Below are positions 26,743 to 35,956 of a stretch of DNA of 64,000 bases, one piece after another; position 1 is the stretch's first letter, and each line of letters starts with the position of its first letter. The position numbers were made by a program, and so were the translations under genes. The DNA comes from Clostridium sp. chh4-2 (GTDB taxonomy: Bacteria > Bacillota > Clostridia > Lachnospirales > Lachnospiraceae). The notes under the pieces were generated by a model, which ran no database searches, was not told the DNA's origin, and saw only the letters and a program-made list of their open reading frames with translations. The stretch covers positions 1 to 64,000 of the forward strand of contig NZ_PKUU01000021.1 in NCBI RefSeq assembly GCF_002899675.1, given 5' to 3'.

Positions 26743-28110
26743 TCAGACAATGTGCAGTTTCTGAATGCGATTCTGCTCCCGCTCATGTGTATACTGCGAC
26801 AGTTCGATCCGTCTGTCCAGAATTTGAGCGGCCAATTCATATTCAACTCCAATATAAAGCGGATTTCCGGCCAGATTTACACATTCCTCCGAATCTGATT
26901 TCAAATTATACAGTCCTGTAATTCCGCCCTGCTGCGGGTCATAAATCATCTTCCATCCTGCCGTCCGTATCATAACTCCGGTTCCCAGCTCCGAAATCAC
27001 CATGCTGTGAGAAGATCCTCTCCGTTCCAATATCATTGGAATCAGGTTTTTTCCGAACCTTTTTCCGTTTTCTTCCTGTTTTACACCGGCAAGCTCCAAA
27101 ATCGTCGGATAGAGATCCAGAAGGGAAACCAGCGCTTTGCATTTTTTACTGCCGTTCATCATGGTATCCTTTGGAATCCCGGGCCCAGCCATGATCAGCG
27201 GAACGCCGACGCTTCCTTCATAAAAATTGCGTTTATCCCAAATGCCATGATCCCCCAGATTGTCTCCATGATCCGACGCGAATATAAACACCGTATTTTC
27301 ATATTCCCCCTTTTCCCTGAACAGATCCAGCATTTTCCCAATGTATCCGTCAATAACAGCGCATTTCTGCAAATAATGAGCCCTCCGAAGCCTGCAGTTT
27401 TCCGGATCTTTTGCCTCCACAGGCGAAAAAACGGATTCGGGATCGATCGTCAGCTCGCCCGGATGCCAGAGGGGAGGATGGGGGCCGATAAAGGACCATT
27501 GAAAATAAAGCGGTTTTTCAAATTTATGGGACCGGATAAACTCAGCGCCTGATTCATAGATAAAATGTTCCGCTGTATAAGGTTCTTCAAAAACATGTTT
27601 AAAAAAATTATCTCCATGATTGGGATTCACGGAAACAGCCCGAAACTCTTCCAAAAGTCCGTGTTTTTCCAAAAAATGCGTATAGGCGTCGCTGTTTGAA
27701 AGGTTTTCCCCGTCATCCAGCACCTGAATCACTGTATCAAAGCCATAACGCCCGATTAATTCATCGTCCGCTGTAATATCACGGAATTTTCCGTAGCTGT
27801 CAATAAAATGGTGTTTGCCTATCATTGCAGTTTCATAACCATGATTCCTGAGCAGATTCGGATAAGTCCGAAGCCTCATCTCATCGCTGACCGGCTCTGC
27901 TCCGTTGCCGCAGATTCCGGTCTGATGCGGCAGCAGTCCGGTCATCATAGAAACCCGCGCCGGCTGACAGAGCGGCGCCGGGGTATAGGCATTGGAAAAA
28001 CAAGTTCCTTCCGCGGCCAGTCTCTGCACATTAGGCATATAATCAAGCGCTTCTCTCCTGCACTGATCCGTCATAATCAGGACAATATTTGATTTTTTGT
28101 TCTCTCTCAT
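26743..28110 (-). CDS. Cytosolic type I sulfatase family hydrolase
   Basis: 455 residues from the ATG with GGAG 6 bases upstream (MRENKKSNIV). An ATG 45 bases earlier lacks a good site. Metal site start NIVLIMTDQ (D15). The catalytic motif CQPAR (C48) is the cysteine type, with Ala instead of Ser. A second metal region FASDHGDNLGDHG lies in the C-terminal half. No signal peptide, so it is cytoplasmic. Only distantly similar to the sulfatase at 7.5-9.0 kb, so not a recent duplicate. It lies between tctA and the UroD-like gene. Substrate unknown; formylglycine maturation would need an enzyme encoded elsewhere. Confidence 0.9.
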   Translation of the reverse strand: MRENKKSNIVLIMTDQCRREALDYMPNVQRLAAEGTCFSNAYTPAPLCQPARVSMMTGLLPHQTGICGNGAEPVSDEMRLRTYPNLLRNHGYETAMIGKHHFIDSYGKFRDITADDELIGRYGFDTVIQVLDDGENLSNSDAYTHFLEKHGLLEEFRAVSVNPNHGDNFFKHVFEEPYTAEHFIYESGAEFIRSHKFEKPLYFQWSFIGPHPPLWHPGELTIDPESVFSPVEAKDPENCRLRRAHYLQKCAVIDGYIGKMLDLFREKGEYENTVFIFASDHGDNLGDHGIWDKRNFYEGSVGVPLIMAGPGIPKDTMMNGSKKCKALVSLLDLYPTILELAGVKQEENGKRFGKNLIPMILERRGSSHSMVISELGTGVMIRTAGWKMIYDPQQGGITGLYNLKSDSEECVNLAGNPLYIGVEYELAAQILDRRIELSQYTHEREQNRIQKLHIV

Positions 28111-28204
28111 GTCAATCTCCATTCCGCGCGCCGTAACCTGTGACTTAAAATTCATTATCCCTGCCGCGCGCCCCGTTTCGCATCATAAAATAATTTGAAC
28201 TGCC

Positions 28205-29716
28205 CTATTTTTCCGGTTTCATCTTCCCACTTTTAGCTGTTGTTTTGAAATTTCCTACAAACATCAAGACCGCCAATAGAACCACTGCGATGGAAAGGGG
28301 TCTCGTAAACATATATTGAAATACAGAGATCCCCTTTGCCCCGGCAATCAGCATTGAATTTCTCAGGTTCACCTCTATCAGATTTCCTAAAATCAGCCCC
28401 AGCAAAATGGGAGGCGACGGAATACCGCACCTTGAAAATATCACGCCCAAAAAGCCGCATATAATCGCAATCACCACATCATATACGCTGTTTCGGGCGC
28501 TGTATGCGCCGATCAGGGAACTGATGATCACCACGGGAATAATGTAACGGATCTTTATCTTTAATATCTGGGAAAATAAAGGGACGCCGCAGATTCCAAT
28601 CACTCCCATAGCCAGTACGGCAAACAGCATTCCGATCGTAAAACTATATGCCAGCTCCGGCGTTTCTCCGAATAATTTAGGGCCTGGCGTAATGCCATGG
28701 ATCAAAATCGCGCTGTATATAATGGCGGCCGTAGCCGATCCGGGTATTCCGAGAGCCAACAGAGGAATCAGAGATCCTCCTACCGCAGCGTTATTAGAGC
28801 TTTCGGCTGCGATAATTCCGCTCTCATTGCCTTCTCCAAACGGAACCTCACCCTCTTTGCAGTTTCGCTTGGCTTCTCCATAGGAAACAAAGGAAGAAAT
28901 CGCTCCGCCTGTGCCGGGAAGAATGCCAATCCAAATGCCGATCAGCGTGGACTTTATGAGAGTCGCCATTTTTACCGTCAATTTACGGACCACTTCCATT
29001 ACTCTGATTCTTTCAAGAGCCACAGCACCTTCTTCCTGGTTCTGACCCGCTCCGTCACACTGACGAACCATCTCAGCCAGCGCAAAAAAGCCTACGATAG
29101 CCGGGATCAAACCGATTCCGGAAGAAAGAGGCGCAATTCCAAATGTCAGACGGGTATGCCCGGTCAGCGAATCCACTCCGACCATGCTTAAAAATACACC
29201 GAACAGTGTGGCAAAGCAGCCCTTCATCAACCCGGTGCCGGACAAGCTGCCAACCACAGCCAGTCCCACGACTGCAATCAAAAACATCTCCGGCGGGCCG
29301 AAGCGCAGAGCGATGCCTGCCAGAAGCGGCGCAAAAAAGATCAGAACTAAAACTCCGCAGAAACCACCGAATACAGAAGAAAGAATCGAATAATACAGAG
29401 CTTCCCTGCCTCTTCCTTTTTTCGCCATAGCATATCCTTCGATGGCAGTACATGCGGCCTCACTGGAACCCGGCACATTGATCAGGATACCGGAAATCGA
29501 TCCTCCGTAAGAAGATCCCATATAGATTGCCCCCAAAAGCAAAAGGCTGTGTACGGAACTGAGTCCATAAGTGGCCGGCAGCAGTATGGCAATGCAGATG
29601 GAGCCGTTAAGCCCCGGTATAGCGCCAAAAACCACTCCCAGAACTGCGCCCAGCAAGGTGATAAACACCGTATCGAAAGAAAGCAGCCCTTTAAAAACAG
29701 CTAAAATTATCTCCAT
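28205..29716 (-). CDS. tctA: Tripartite tricarboxylate transporter large permease TctA
   Basis: 503 residues. The start is the second ATG, 6 bases after AAGGAGG; the first ATG touches that site. About 12 membrane segments, with VFGAIPGLNGS near the N-terminus and AESSNNAAVGGSLIP...LGIPG in the middle. It follows tctC by 27 bases and precedes the sulfatase by about 95. Gene order in this operon is tctB-tctC-tctA, unlike the first locus (tctC-tctB-tctA). Confidence 0.93.
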   Translation of the reverse strand: MEIILAVFKGLLSFDTVFITLLGAVLGVVFGAIPGLNGSICIAILLPATYGLSSVHSLLLLGAIYMGSSYGGSISGILINVPGSSEAACTAIEGYAMAKKGRGREALYYSILSSVFGGFCGVLVLIFFAPLLAGIALRFGPPEMFLIAVVGLAVVGSLSGTGLMKGCFATLFGVFLSMVGVDSLTGHTRLTFGIAPLSSGIGLIPAIVGFFALAEMVRQCDGAGQNQEEGAVALERIRVMEVVRKLTVKMATLIKSTLIGIWIGILPGTGGAISSFVSYGEAKRNCKEGEVPFGEGNESGIIAAESSNNAAVGGSLIPLLALGIPGSATAAIIYSAILIHGITPGPKLFGETPELAYSFTIGMLFAVLAMGVIGICGVPLFSQILKIKIRYIIPVVIISSLIGAYSARNSVYDVVIAIICGFLGVIFSRCGIPSPPILLGLILGNLIEVNLRNSMLIAGAKGISVFQYMFTRPLSIAVVLLAVLMFVGNFKTTAKSGKMKPEK

Positions 29717-29749
29717 ATGCATCCTCCTTACAGATACGCTCTTTTACCA

Positions 29750-30724
29750 CTATTTCTTATCAGCCTGCCATTTTTCCAGTCCGCCTTTAATTCGTTTAAT
29801 GTTATCGATTATATAAGTTCCCGCCTCTTCTCCGCCTTTATATGCGGGGATTGCATCAATCGCTTCCAGATTGTCCTTGAATTCCTGGTTGTTTCCCACC
29901 TTGTCAAGGGCAGAACGAAGCACGGTCAGCACGTCGTCGGGAGCCCCCTTGGGCATAATCAGAATAAAATTCTGTACGATATTCACATCATATCCACATT
30001 CCGTAAAAGTGGGAACATCCATACAGGTGGGCAGCCTGTCCGGGCTTGTCACTCCCACCACTTTAAGTCCCTGATCCACCGCCTGCTGATAAAATTGTGC
30101 AGTAAGAAGTCCAATATCCACATGTCCGCCTGCAATGGACGCCAGATTATTGGCTCCGCTGTCATTGACAATCTGAGTGAACTCCGTACCGGTATTCACT
30201 TCCAGAGTCGACATCACCTCCGCGATTCCGGAAGGCGTTCCAAGCGTCAGTTTTCCGGGATTCTGGACCGCATATTCCATCACTTCCTGGAGGGAGTTAA
30301 ATGTACTGTTTTTTCCTAAAACCATTATGTAAGCCGTCATATTCGTTACGGCCAGATACTCCCAGCTGTCCTCCGTATACTTGGTATCCGTATATAAAAC
30401 GGAGTGGATTGCCTGAACCGTATCCGCGGACAGATCAAGCGTATAGCCGTCCGGTTTAGAAGCGGCAGTTTCATTAAGCCCTACAACTCCGTCGCCGCCG
30501 GTTTTATTCACTACCACAACGGGAATTCCCAGCTCTTTTTCCAACAGAGGGGCGATGGCCCTGGCAGTCAGATCGCTTCCGCCTCCAGCCGCTCTTTCCA
30601 CAATAATTGTTACGCTCTTGTTTTTATCCGGATATTTCGCTTCTTGTTTTGCACAGCCTGTCAAACCCGCCATACATAAAACAATTCCGGCCAGAAAAAA
30701 ACAAACCTGGTTCTTTTTCAGCAT
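29750..30724 (-). CDS. tctC: Tct substrate-binding lipoprotein TctC
   Basis: 324 residues. A lipoprotein signal ends in GLTGC (C24). The mature protein has typical TctC segments (SVTIIVERAAGGGSD; GDGVVGLNE). It has no long linker, unlike the TctC at 6.5-7.5 kb. AAGGAGG precedes the ATG. It binds the substrate outside the membrane for the TctA and TctB encoded beside it. Confidence 0.92.
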   Translation of the reverse strand: MLKKNQVCFFLAGIVLCMAGLTGCAKQEAKYPDKNKSVTIIVERAAGGGSDLTARAIAPLLEKELGIPVVVVNKTGGDGVVGLNETAASKPDGYTLDLSADTVQAIHSVLYTDTKYTEDSWEYLAVTNMTAYIMVLGKNSTFNSLQEVMEYAVQNPGKLTLGTPSGIAEVMSTLEVNTGTEFTQIVNDSGANNLASIAGGHVDIGLLTAQFYQQAVDQGLKVVGVTSPDRLPTCMDVPTFTECGYDVNIVQNFILIMPKGAPDDVLTVLRSALDKVGNNQEFKDNLEAIDAIPAYKGGEEAGTYIIDNIKRIKGGLEKWQADKK

Positions 30725-30772
30725 AGTAAATTACCTCCTTATATTAAAATCATTCCGATTATCAAGTGCATA

Positions 30773-31237
30773 TTAAATCAGAAGCCCTGACGGCGTCGGC
30801 ACATGCAGAACCAGGTGAAAAATGATAAATAAAACCGCTGCTGTCACAAAGCAAAAGATACCATTGCAGATAAGAGTCTTTTTAAAGTTTTTCCGGCGGA
30901 TCACCAGAGAACAAACACCCATCATTCCCAAACATAAGGATACGTAAAAACCGAGAATCCGAATGAACAAAGCAGTTACGAGCATAATACCAAAAATCAG
31001 CAGCTCCTGCTTATTCATCAGTTTTTCCGTCTCTTTCTGTTTTTCTTTTTTTAAAGAGGACATAAAGCTGAATGCTCCTATGAAAATAAAACAACTGCCG
31101 GTCAGCGCAGGAAACATCCGAACTCCCGGGCCATACTGCAAGGCTGAAATCAGGATAATCAGGCCGAAAAGCAGCATGGCTAAAGAAATCATGCACTCGC
31201 GGGTTTTTATTTTCTTTTTTACTAATATCGGTTTCAT
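30773..31237 (-). CDS. tctB: Tripartite tricarboxylate transporter small permease TctB
   Basis: 154 residues from MKPILVKKK, with GGGAGG 3-4 bases before the ATG; an ATG 18 bases earlier lies upstream of that site. Four membrane segments are visible (about 20-38, 44-65, 88-125, 130-150). First gene of the operon and divergent from the LacI regulator. Confidence 0.85.
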   Translation of the reverse strand: MKPILVKKKIKTRECMISLAMLLFGLIILISALQYGPGVRMFPALTGSCFIFIGAFSFMSSLKKEKQKETEKLMNKQELLIFGIMLVTALFIRILGFYVSLCLGMMGVCSLVIRRKNFKKTLICNGIFCFVTAAVLFIIFHLVLHVPTPSGLLI

Positions 31238-31260
31238 AATCCTCCCCCATTCCATATTAG

Positions 31261-31438
31261 TTAAATATTAGTATTAATATTTAACGTTTTATTAATTGTG
31301 TCGTTGTTTTTATACTAACACATGTCACATTTTTTGTCAAATATTTCATCATAATTTGTGCATTTTATTTATGTCAGTATTTTATTTAATAATTTCCCTC
31401 ATTTATTATTACTAATATTTTTATTAATAATTATTAAT
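31261..31438. promoter_or_regulatory. Divergent control region with two AT-only palindromes
   Basis: Between tctB (minus) and the LacI gene (plus). TTAAATATT/AATATTTAA (31261-31284) lies close to the tctB start. ATTAATAATTATTAAT (31423-31438) is a perfect palindrome near the LacI promoter. Both are candidate operators. Classical LacI sites have a central CG; the nearest such sequence is TTTAACGTTT at about 31281-31290. Confidence 0.45.
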
Positions 31439-31528
31439 TTATGGACAGCTTCCATTGATTTTCTTTTCCAAATACGCTAATATATATTTATAACTATTAA
31501 ACAGATCACGAGGACTTGATAATATATC

Positions 31529-32590
31529 ATGCAGAACACAAATAAATCAAACGGCAAGAAAGTCACAACCATAGATATAGCAAAATTATCCGGAGTTTCC
31601 CAATCCACAGTCTCCTTTGTTTTAAATAATAAAGAAGGAATTTCCATCTCCGAGGAGACGCGAAAAAAGGTCCTGGACTGCGCCAATGCTCTTGGATATG
31701 TTCACAAATCCGCCTCTTCCCGCCTCAAGAAAAAGAATCCGGTCATCGGGTATGTATTTCCGTCTTTTGCCAATATCTTTCATTTTATGGCCGCCCAGAT
31801 CATTGACAGCGAAGCCGGAAAACGGGGGTGCCATACAGTTTTATGCAATACCAGGCGGGAACGCCAAAGCGAGGCGGAGCAGGTGGAATGGCTGATCAGC
31901 CAAAAAGTAGACGGAATTATCTATTCTTATAATCCTATAGAATTGGATCTGATCGAAACTTACAGCCGCCAGGTTCCCATCGTGATCCTGGCGGAAAAGA
32001 ATTATAACATCAATATTAATACCGTATCGTTAAACAGTTTTAAATCCGGGGAACTCATTGCAGAACATTTAATAGAATTGGGTCATCAGAATTTTGCATT
32101 TATTACCACGCCGCTATCCAGCCGGGCGATCTCGCGCAAGCTTCGGTTTGAAGGGGTTATTTCCGCTCTGCAAAAATATGGGCTTGAAAACCATATGGAG
32201 ATCTGTCAGGCAGAGAAAGAGAACGAGGCGCTCAGCGGCTGCGGCGATGAAGTGAATGTGGGATATGCACTTACCAAAGATCTGCTGTCACGCAGACATG
32301 ATATTACTGCCATGATCGGGCTGAACGATATGTTTGCCATCGGCATCTGCAAAGCGCTCCACGAATCCGGGATCAGGATACCGGAAGATATATCGGTCTG
32401 CGGTTTCGATAATCTGTTCATCTCAGACTATATCTTCCCTTCCCTCACCACGGTGGACCACTTTTTATTACACCGGTGCAGGGCCGCGTTAGATATGCTG
32501 ATCGATCATACTGCTTCAAGTGGGGATGACATCATTAAAATCGAATATGATCCAAAATTAATCATACGAGGTTCAACCGGGCCTGGTTAA
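31529..32590 (+). CDS. LacI-family transcriptional regulator
   Basis: 353 residues. The N-terminal helix-turn-helix is TTIDIAKLSGVSQSTVSFVL and the hinge is near residue 60. The periplasmic-binding-like effector domain follows and ends with the usual VCGFDN...SLTTV motif. It is divergent from the tctB-tctC-tctA-sulfatase-UroD operon and probably represses it until the substrate or a product appears. The ribosome site (GAGG) is unusually far, 15 bases, from the ATG, so translation may be weak. Confidence 0.92.
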   Translation: MQNTNKSNGKKVTTIDIAKLSGVSQSTVSFVLNNKEGISISEETRKKVLDCANALGYVHKSASSRLKKKNPVIGYVFPSFANIFHFMAAQIIDSEAGKRGCHTVLCNTRRERQSEAEQVEWLISQKVDGIIYSYNPIELDLIETYSRQVPIVILAEKNYNININTVSLNSFKSGELIAEHLIELGHQNFAFITTPLSSRAISRKLRFEGVISALQKYGLENHMEICQAEKENEALSGCGDEVNVGYALTKDLLSRRHDITAMIGLNDMFAIGICKALHESGIRIPEDISVCGFDNLFISDYIFPSLTTVDHFLLHRCRAALDMLIDHTASSGDDIIKIEYDPKLIIRGSTGPG

Positions 32591-32649
32591 TGCAAACTTT
32601 TATTCAGTCGGACCGAAAAACTCAAGAGAAAAAGAGATTTAAAGTTAAA

Positions 32650-32679
32650 CCTGAAGGCTTTTTCGAAAATGCCTTCAGG
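32650..32679. repeat. Single short palindromic repeat unit
   Basis: Arm CCTGAAGGCTTTTTC pairs with GAAAATGCCTTCAGG with one mismatch. Flanks (GTTAAA, TATGTAAC) resemble those of the units at 10.7 kb. It sits between the convergent LacI and MocR genes and may end transcription from both. Confidence 0.8.
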
Positions 32680-32715
32680 TTCTATGTAACAGTTACTATA
32701 TCTTTTCCGCCCCGT

Positions 32716-34119
32716 CTATACAATAAAAACCGGCGCTTTATTTTTCTGTTTTTCTACAAACTGTTTTACCTCCCTCAGCCCTGCCTTCAACTGAGTTTCA
32801 TTATCTGCAGAACAGGTAGCAATTCGCAGTGCATTAGCCCTCTCCGTATTTCCGCAGAAAAACCGCTCCGCCCCAAACACACTGATCCCTCTGTTTGCCA
32901 GTTCTATCTCGCACATCCTTCCGGTACATGTCTCCGGCAGTTCCAGCCATTGATAATAGGAATTGGGGCAAACCGTACTTTCCGGGAAAAATGAAGCATA
33001 AATCTGATTTCTTTTAACCGCCGCTTTCCGCTTTCTTCGAATAATCTTCTTATCCATTCCGCTTCGTATAACTTCCGTGGCTATTTCTATATTCAATGAA
33101 GAGATTTTCAAATTCTGGCTAAATATTCCTTGTTCCATTGGCACAATAAACCGTTCCGGCAAATACATATAAGCAATCCTAAGTCCCGGACAAATGGGTT
33201 TTGACAATCCGCTGAGATAAATGCAATGTTCCGGCGCTTCAAGCGTAACAGGTACATATGGTTCCTCAAGAAGAGCCGCATAATTATCATCTTCAATCGC
33301 AATTAAATTTCGTTTTCGGATAATATCTCCAATTGCTTTTTTTCTCTCATTGGAAAAAGCAATGTTAGTTGGATTGCTTCCTGCCGGCATCATATAGATT
33401 CCTCTGATCTTACGCAAAGTGCATGCCTTTTCCAGTTTTTCCGGCAGCATTCCCTCCCTGTCATTTTCAATCGGCACAAGCTGAAGGTAAAGCAGGTTTG
33501 CCAGGCTAATAAAATTGGGATAAGTGTACGTATCTACCGCAATACAATCCCCAGCTTCAAACAGAGTTGAAAGAATGATTGCCAGAGCATTCTGAGCACC
33601 GCTTGCAATCATGGTATTGCGTTCATTTGCTTCGATCCCGCTGCGCCTCAGCCATTGAGCAGCTGTCATAATTTGTTCTCTGTCTCCTAAAGGATGTGAA
33701 TATTCAAATAACCGCTCTGCCCCCGGCTTTGTCAAAAGCTTTATGGTCAAATCACGAATATCCACGTTCGAATCATAAAAGGGATGTATGACAGCCAGTT
33801 CAATCTCTGCCCGCGTGTTTTTCTCTACGGTTGATGTAGAAGCGCCAGCATAAGGTGTTACAAATGTTCCTTTCCCTGTTACTGCATGGATCAGTCCCCT
33901 CATCTCTCCCAGCTTATAAGCCTTTGTAATAGTGCTTAGGTTCAAATCTAAAAAATCAGCCAATTCCCTTTGAGGCGGCAGCTTCGTCCCTGCTGTAAGT
34001 TTCCCGTTTTTTATATCCTGCTCCATCAAATCAGCAAGACAATAATAAAGCGGATGCGTCAGTCTGTTCCTATCCGGTTTCCAAGACATCGGATAATCTT
34101 CAAATGAATTTACGGGCAT
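32716..34119 (-). CDS. MocR-type regulator (GntR HTH fused to aminotransferase fold)
   Basis: 467 residues from MPVNSFED, with GGAGG 8 bases upstream; the TTG further up overlaps that site. A winged helix covers about 20-85 (LPPQRELADFLDLNLSTITKAYKL). A fold-type I aminotransferase domain follows, with the PLP lysine in YLSGLSKPICPG. Such regulators sense PLP or an amino compound (GabR, PdxR). The neighbouring L,D-transpeptidase gene is upstream on the same strand and 58 bases away, so the two might share a transcript. Target genes are not evident. Confidence 0.9.
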   Translation of the reverse strand: MPVNSFEDYPMSWKPDRNRLTHPLYYCLADLMEQDIKNGKLTAGTKLPPQRELADFLDLNLSTITKAYKLGEMRGLIHAVTGKGTFVTPYAGASTSTVEKNTRAEIELAVIHPFYDSNVDIRDLTIKLLTKPGAERLFEYSHPLGDREQIMTAAQWLRRSGIEANERNTMIASGAQNALAIILSTLFEAGDCIAVDTYTYPNFISLANLLYLQLVPIENDREGMLPEKLEKACTLRKIRGIYMMPAGSNPTNIAFSNERKKAIGDIIRKRNLIAIEDDNYAALLEEPYVPVTLEAPEHCIYLSGLSKPICPGLRIAYMYLPERFIVPMEQGIFSQNLKISSLNIEIATEVIRSGMDKKIIRRKRKAAVKRNQIYASFFPESTVCPNSYYQWLELPETCTGRMCEIELANRGISVFGAERFFCGNTERANALRIATCSADNETQLKAGLREVKQFVEKQKNKAPVFIV

Positions 34120-34177
34120 GATACTCTCCTCCAATTATTCTAACTGTAATTTCACTAAAACGGTCTGCTCTGTCTTT

Positions 34178-35653
34178 TTATTCTGAAAGAACCGGTTCCA
34201 TGGCCCGCACAGGCAATTCACCAGTATGTTGTTCAGACGCCTCCGTTATTCCCGGCCCCACTGAAGGCCCGGGCTGAACCACTGTCTCTAACAGCGGTTC
34301 TACCGTCTCTGCTTCCAAATCAGATGCACTTTCTTTCTGTGCAGGTCCTTCCGGAATAGTTTCCTCCGAGACAGTCTCTGCAGGATTAGTTTCTGCCGGC
34401 TCCGTTTCTACCTGCTCCATTTCTACTGGCTCCATTTCAATCGTTGTCGTTTCAACAGGCTCCGCATCCACCGGTTCTGAGCTTTCCATCGTTGTTTCCG
34501 GTTCCTTTCCAACATGACTGTTGGTCTTTGCAGATGTATCCTTTGTCGTCTTATTGGTTTCCGTGCCGTCTAAATGATAGCAAAGAACCGGAGTCCCTTT
34601 TTCAATATTATCAAAAATAGTCTTTGCAGCCACCGGCGGCAGGTTCACGCAGCCATGAGAACCGTTCTCTTTGTAAATTGTTCCGCCGAAACTGGATCGC
34701 CAGTAGCCATCATGCATTCCAATATTCCCATTAAAGGGCATCCAATATGTCACCGGTGTTTTGTAATTGCTCCCCTTTAAAACAGCGTCCTTCTGTTTAT
34801 AAGTCAGTTCATAACACCCCACAGGAGTGCTCCAGCCCTTTGCCTCATTTCCTGACACAAAATCGGATTCAATCAGCATTTTCCCCTCTTTATAATAGAA
34901 CAGATGCTGAGCTGTCAAATTAATTTCCACATAGGTATCCCCATAATCCGGGCCATCATGGCTGTTCGCAGTCTGAAGATAAACCGGCTCCCGATCTCCG
35001 CTTTCGCCTGTCTCTATTATCTCAATCAGCCTATCCACTTCCGCGCCTTGATCGATCATCCAGCCATAGTGTCCCTTTGTGATTTTTACAGTCGGACCAT
35101 AAGAGGTTTTTAATTCCTTAACGCAGTAGGCCGTATTGTACTTTTTGGCAAGTTCCTTCACATATTCCTCAACTTTTTTGCGATCAACCGACACCTTTCT
35201 ATTTTCATCCACGTTCAACCAATCTATGATGATATTCCCGTCCACCACTTCGGACCGGCTGCCGAACCGATAAGTGACATTTACCGAAATATATTGTTCC
35301 CACTGCTCTTTTTGCCTTATTAAAACCGGATCTTCCTCGTCATTTATAATCTGACAGAGTTCTGTTTCCTCCATATCTTTTGGGATTTCTTCTGTTGTCG
35401 TCCCGATCACTTCTGTTCCATCAATAACCGTATGTGGAAGAAAGGGATCTTTATAGCAGATACTGACTGCCGTATATCCAATTATCATCATTATCACAAA
35501 GCCAAACACAATCTTTATTAAAAGCCTTCTGCTTTTCTTTCTTTTCTTTGTACATTGGACCTTATGTTTTCTTGCAGTTCTCCTGCTGTCTCTGTTTACC
35601 TCCGGTACCGGTCTCGTATGCGGCTTTTTTCGGCTCTGCCTTATTCGCTCCAT
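34178..35653 (-). CDS. L,D-transpeptidase (YkuD) with peptidoglycan-binding domain
   Basis: About 491 residues from MERIRQSRKK (GGAG 8 bases upstream); two earlier ATG codons have no site. A basic cytoplasmic start is followed by one membrane helix (LLIKIVFGFVIMMIIGYTAV). A PG_binding_4-like region comes next, then the YkuD catalytic motif GSHGCVNLPP with an upstream histidine (MHDGYWR). The last about 110 residues are acidic and repetitive (Glu/Thr/Pro, METEPAETNPAET-like). It makes 3-3 cross-links in the wall or attaches proteins. The tail may be a spacer in the wall. Confidence 0.88.
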   Translation of the reverse strand: MERIRQSRKKPHTRPVPEVNRDSRRTARKHKVQCTKKRKKSRRLLIKIVFGFVIMMIIGYTAVSICYKDPFLPHTVIDGTEVIGTTTEEIPKDMEETELCQIINDEEDPVLIRQKEQWEQYISVNVTYRFGSRSEVVDGNIIIDWLNVDENRKVSVDRKKVEEYVKELAKKYNTAYCVKELKTSYGPTVKITKGHYGWMIDQGAEVDRLIEIIETGESGDREPVYLQTANSHDGPDYGDTYVEINLTAQHLFYYKEGKMLIESDFVSGNEAKGWSTPVGCYELTYKQKDAVLKGSNYKTPVTYWMPFNGNIGMHDGYWRSSFGGTIYKENGSHGCVNLPPVAAKTIFDNIEKGTPVLCYHLDGTETNKTTKDTSAKTNSHVGKEPETTMESSEPVDAEPVETTTIEMEPVEMEQVETEPAETNPAETVSEETIPEGPAQKESASDLEAETVEPLLETVVQPGPSVGPGITEASEQHTGELPVRAMEPVLSE

Positions 35654-35956
35654 TGCTGCCACTCCATTTCCTATTTTCATCCTGTTGTTCGGCTGTATCT
35701 TCCTCTTCTTTTGCATTATAACAGCACATGCTTCTCTCGAAAAGCAAAGAATTGTATGCCCTACATTTTGTCATAATTCAATATTCGCAAAAGATAATCT
35801 AATACGTTTTCGGAAGCTGTATGGGATAAGCAGGAGATTATATATCCAGAACCGGATATGATAAAGATAATCGTTAGCAGGATGGAACCAGACATGATTC
35901 ATTGCAAATTAAAAGCCAGGGCATATGATATACCCTGACTTTTAATATTCTGCCTA
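35654..35956. other. Intergenic region between rnfB and the L,D-transpeptidase
   Basis: About 300 bases with the rnf terminator at one end and, presumably, the transpeptidase promoter at the other. No further gene was seen. Confidence 0.4.
35911..35943 (-). terminator. Terminator of the rnf operon
   Basis: AAAAGCCAGGGCATA pairs with TATACCCTGACTTTT (one wobble) 14 bases past the rnfB stop. On the minus strand the stem ends in TTTT. Confidence 0.85.

Noticed and set aside
7550..28110. The two sulfatases as a recent duplication
   Set aside because: Sequences agree mainly in catalytic motifs; gene orders and regulators differ.
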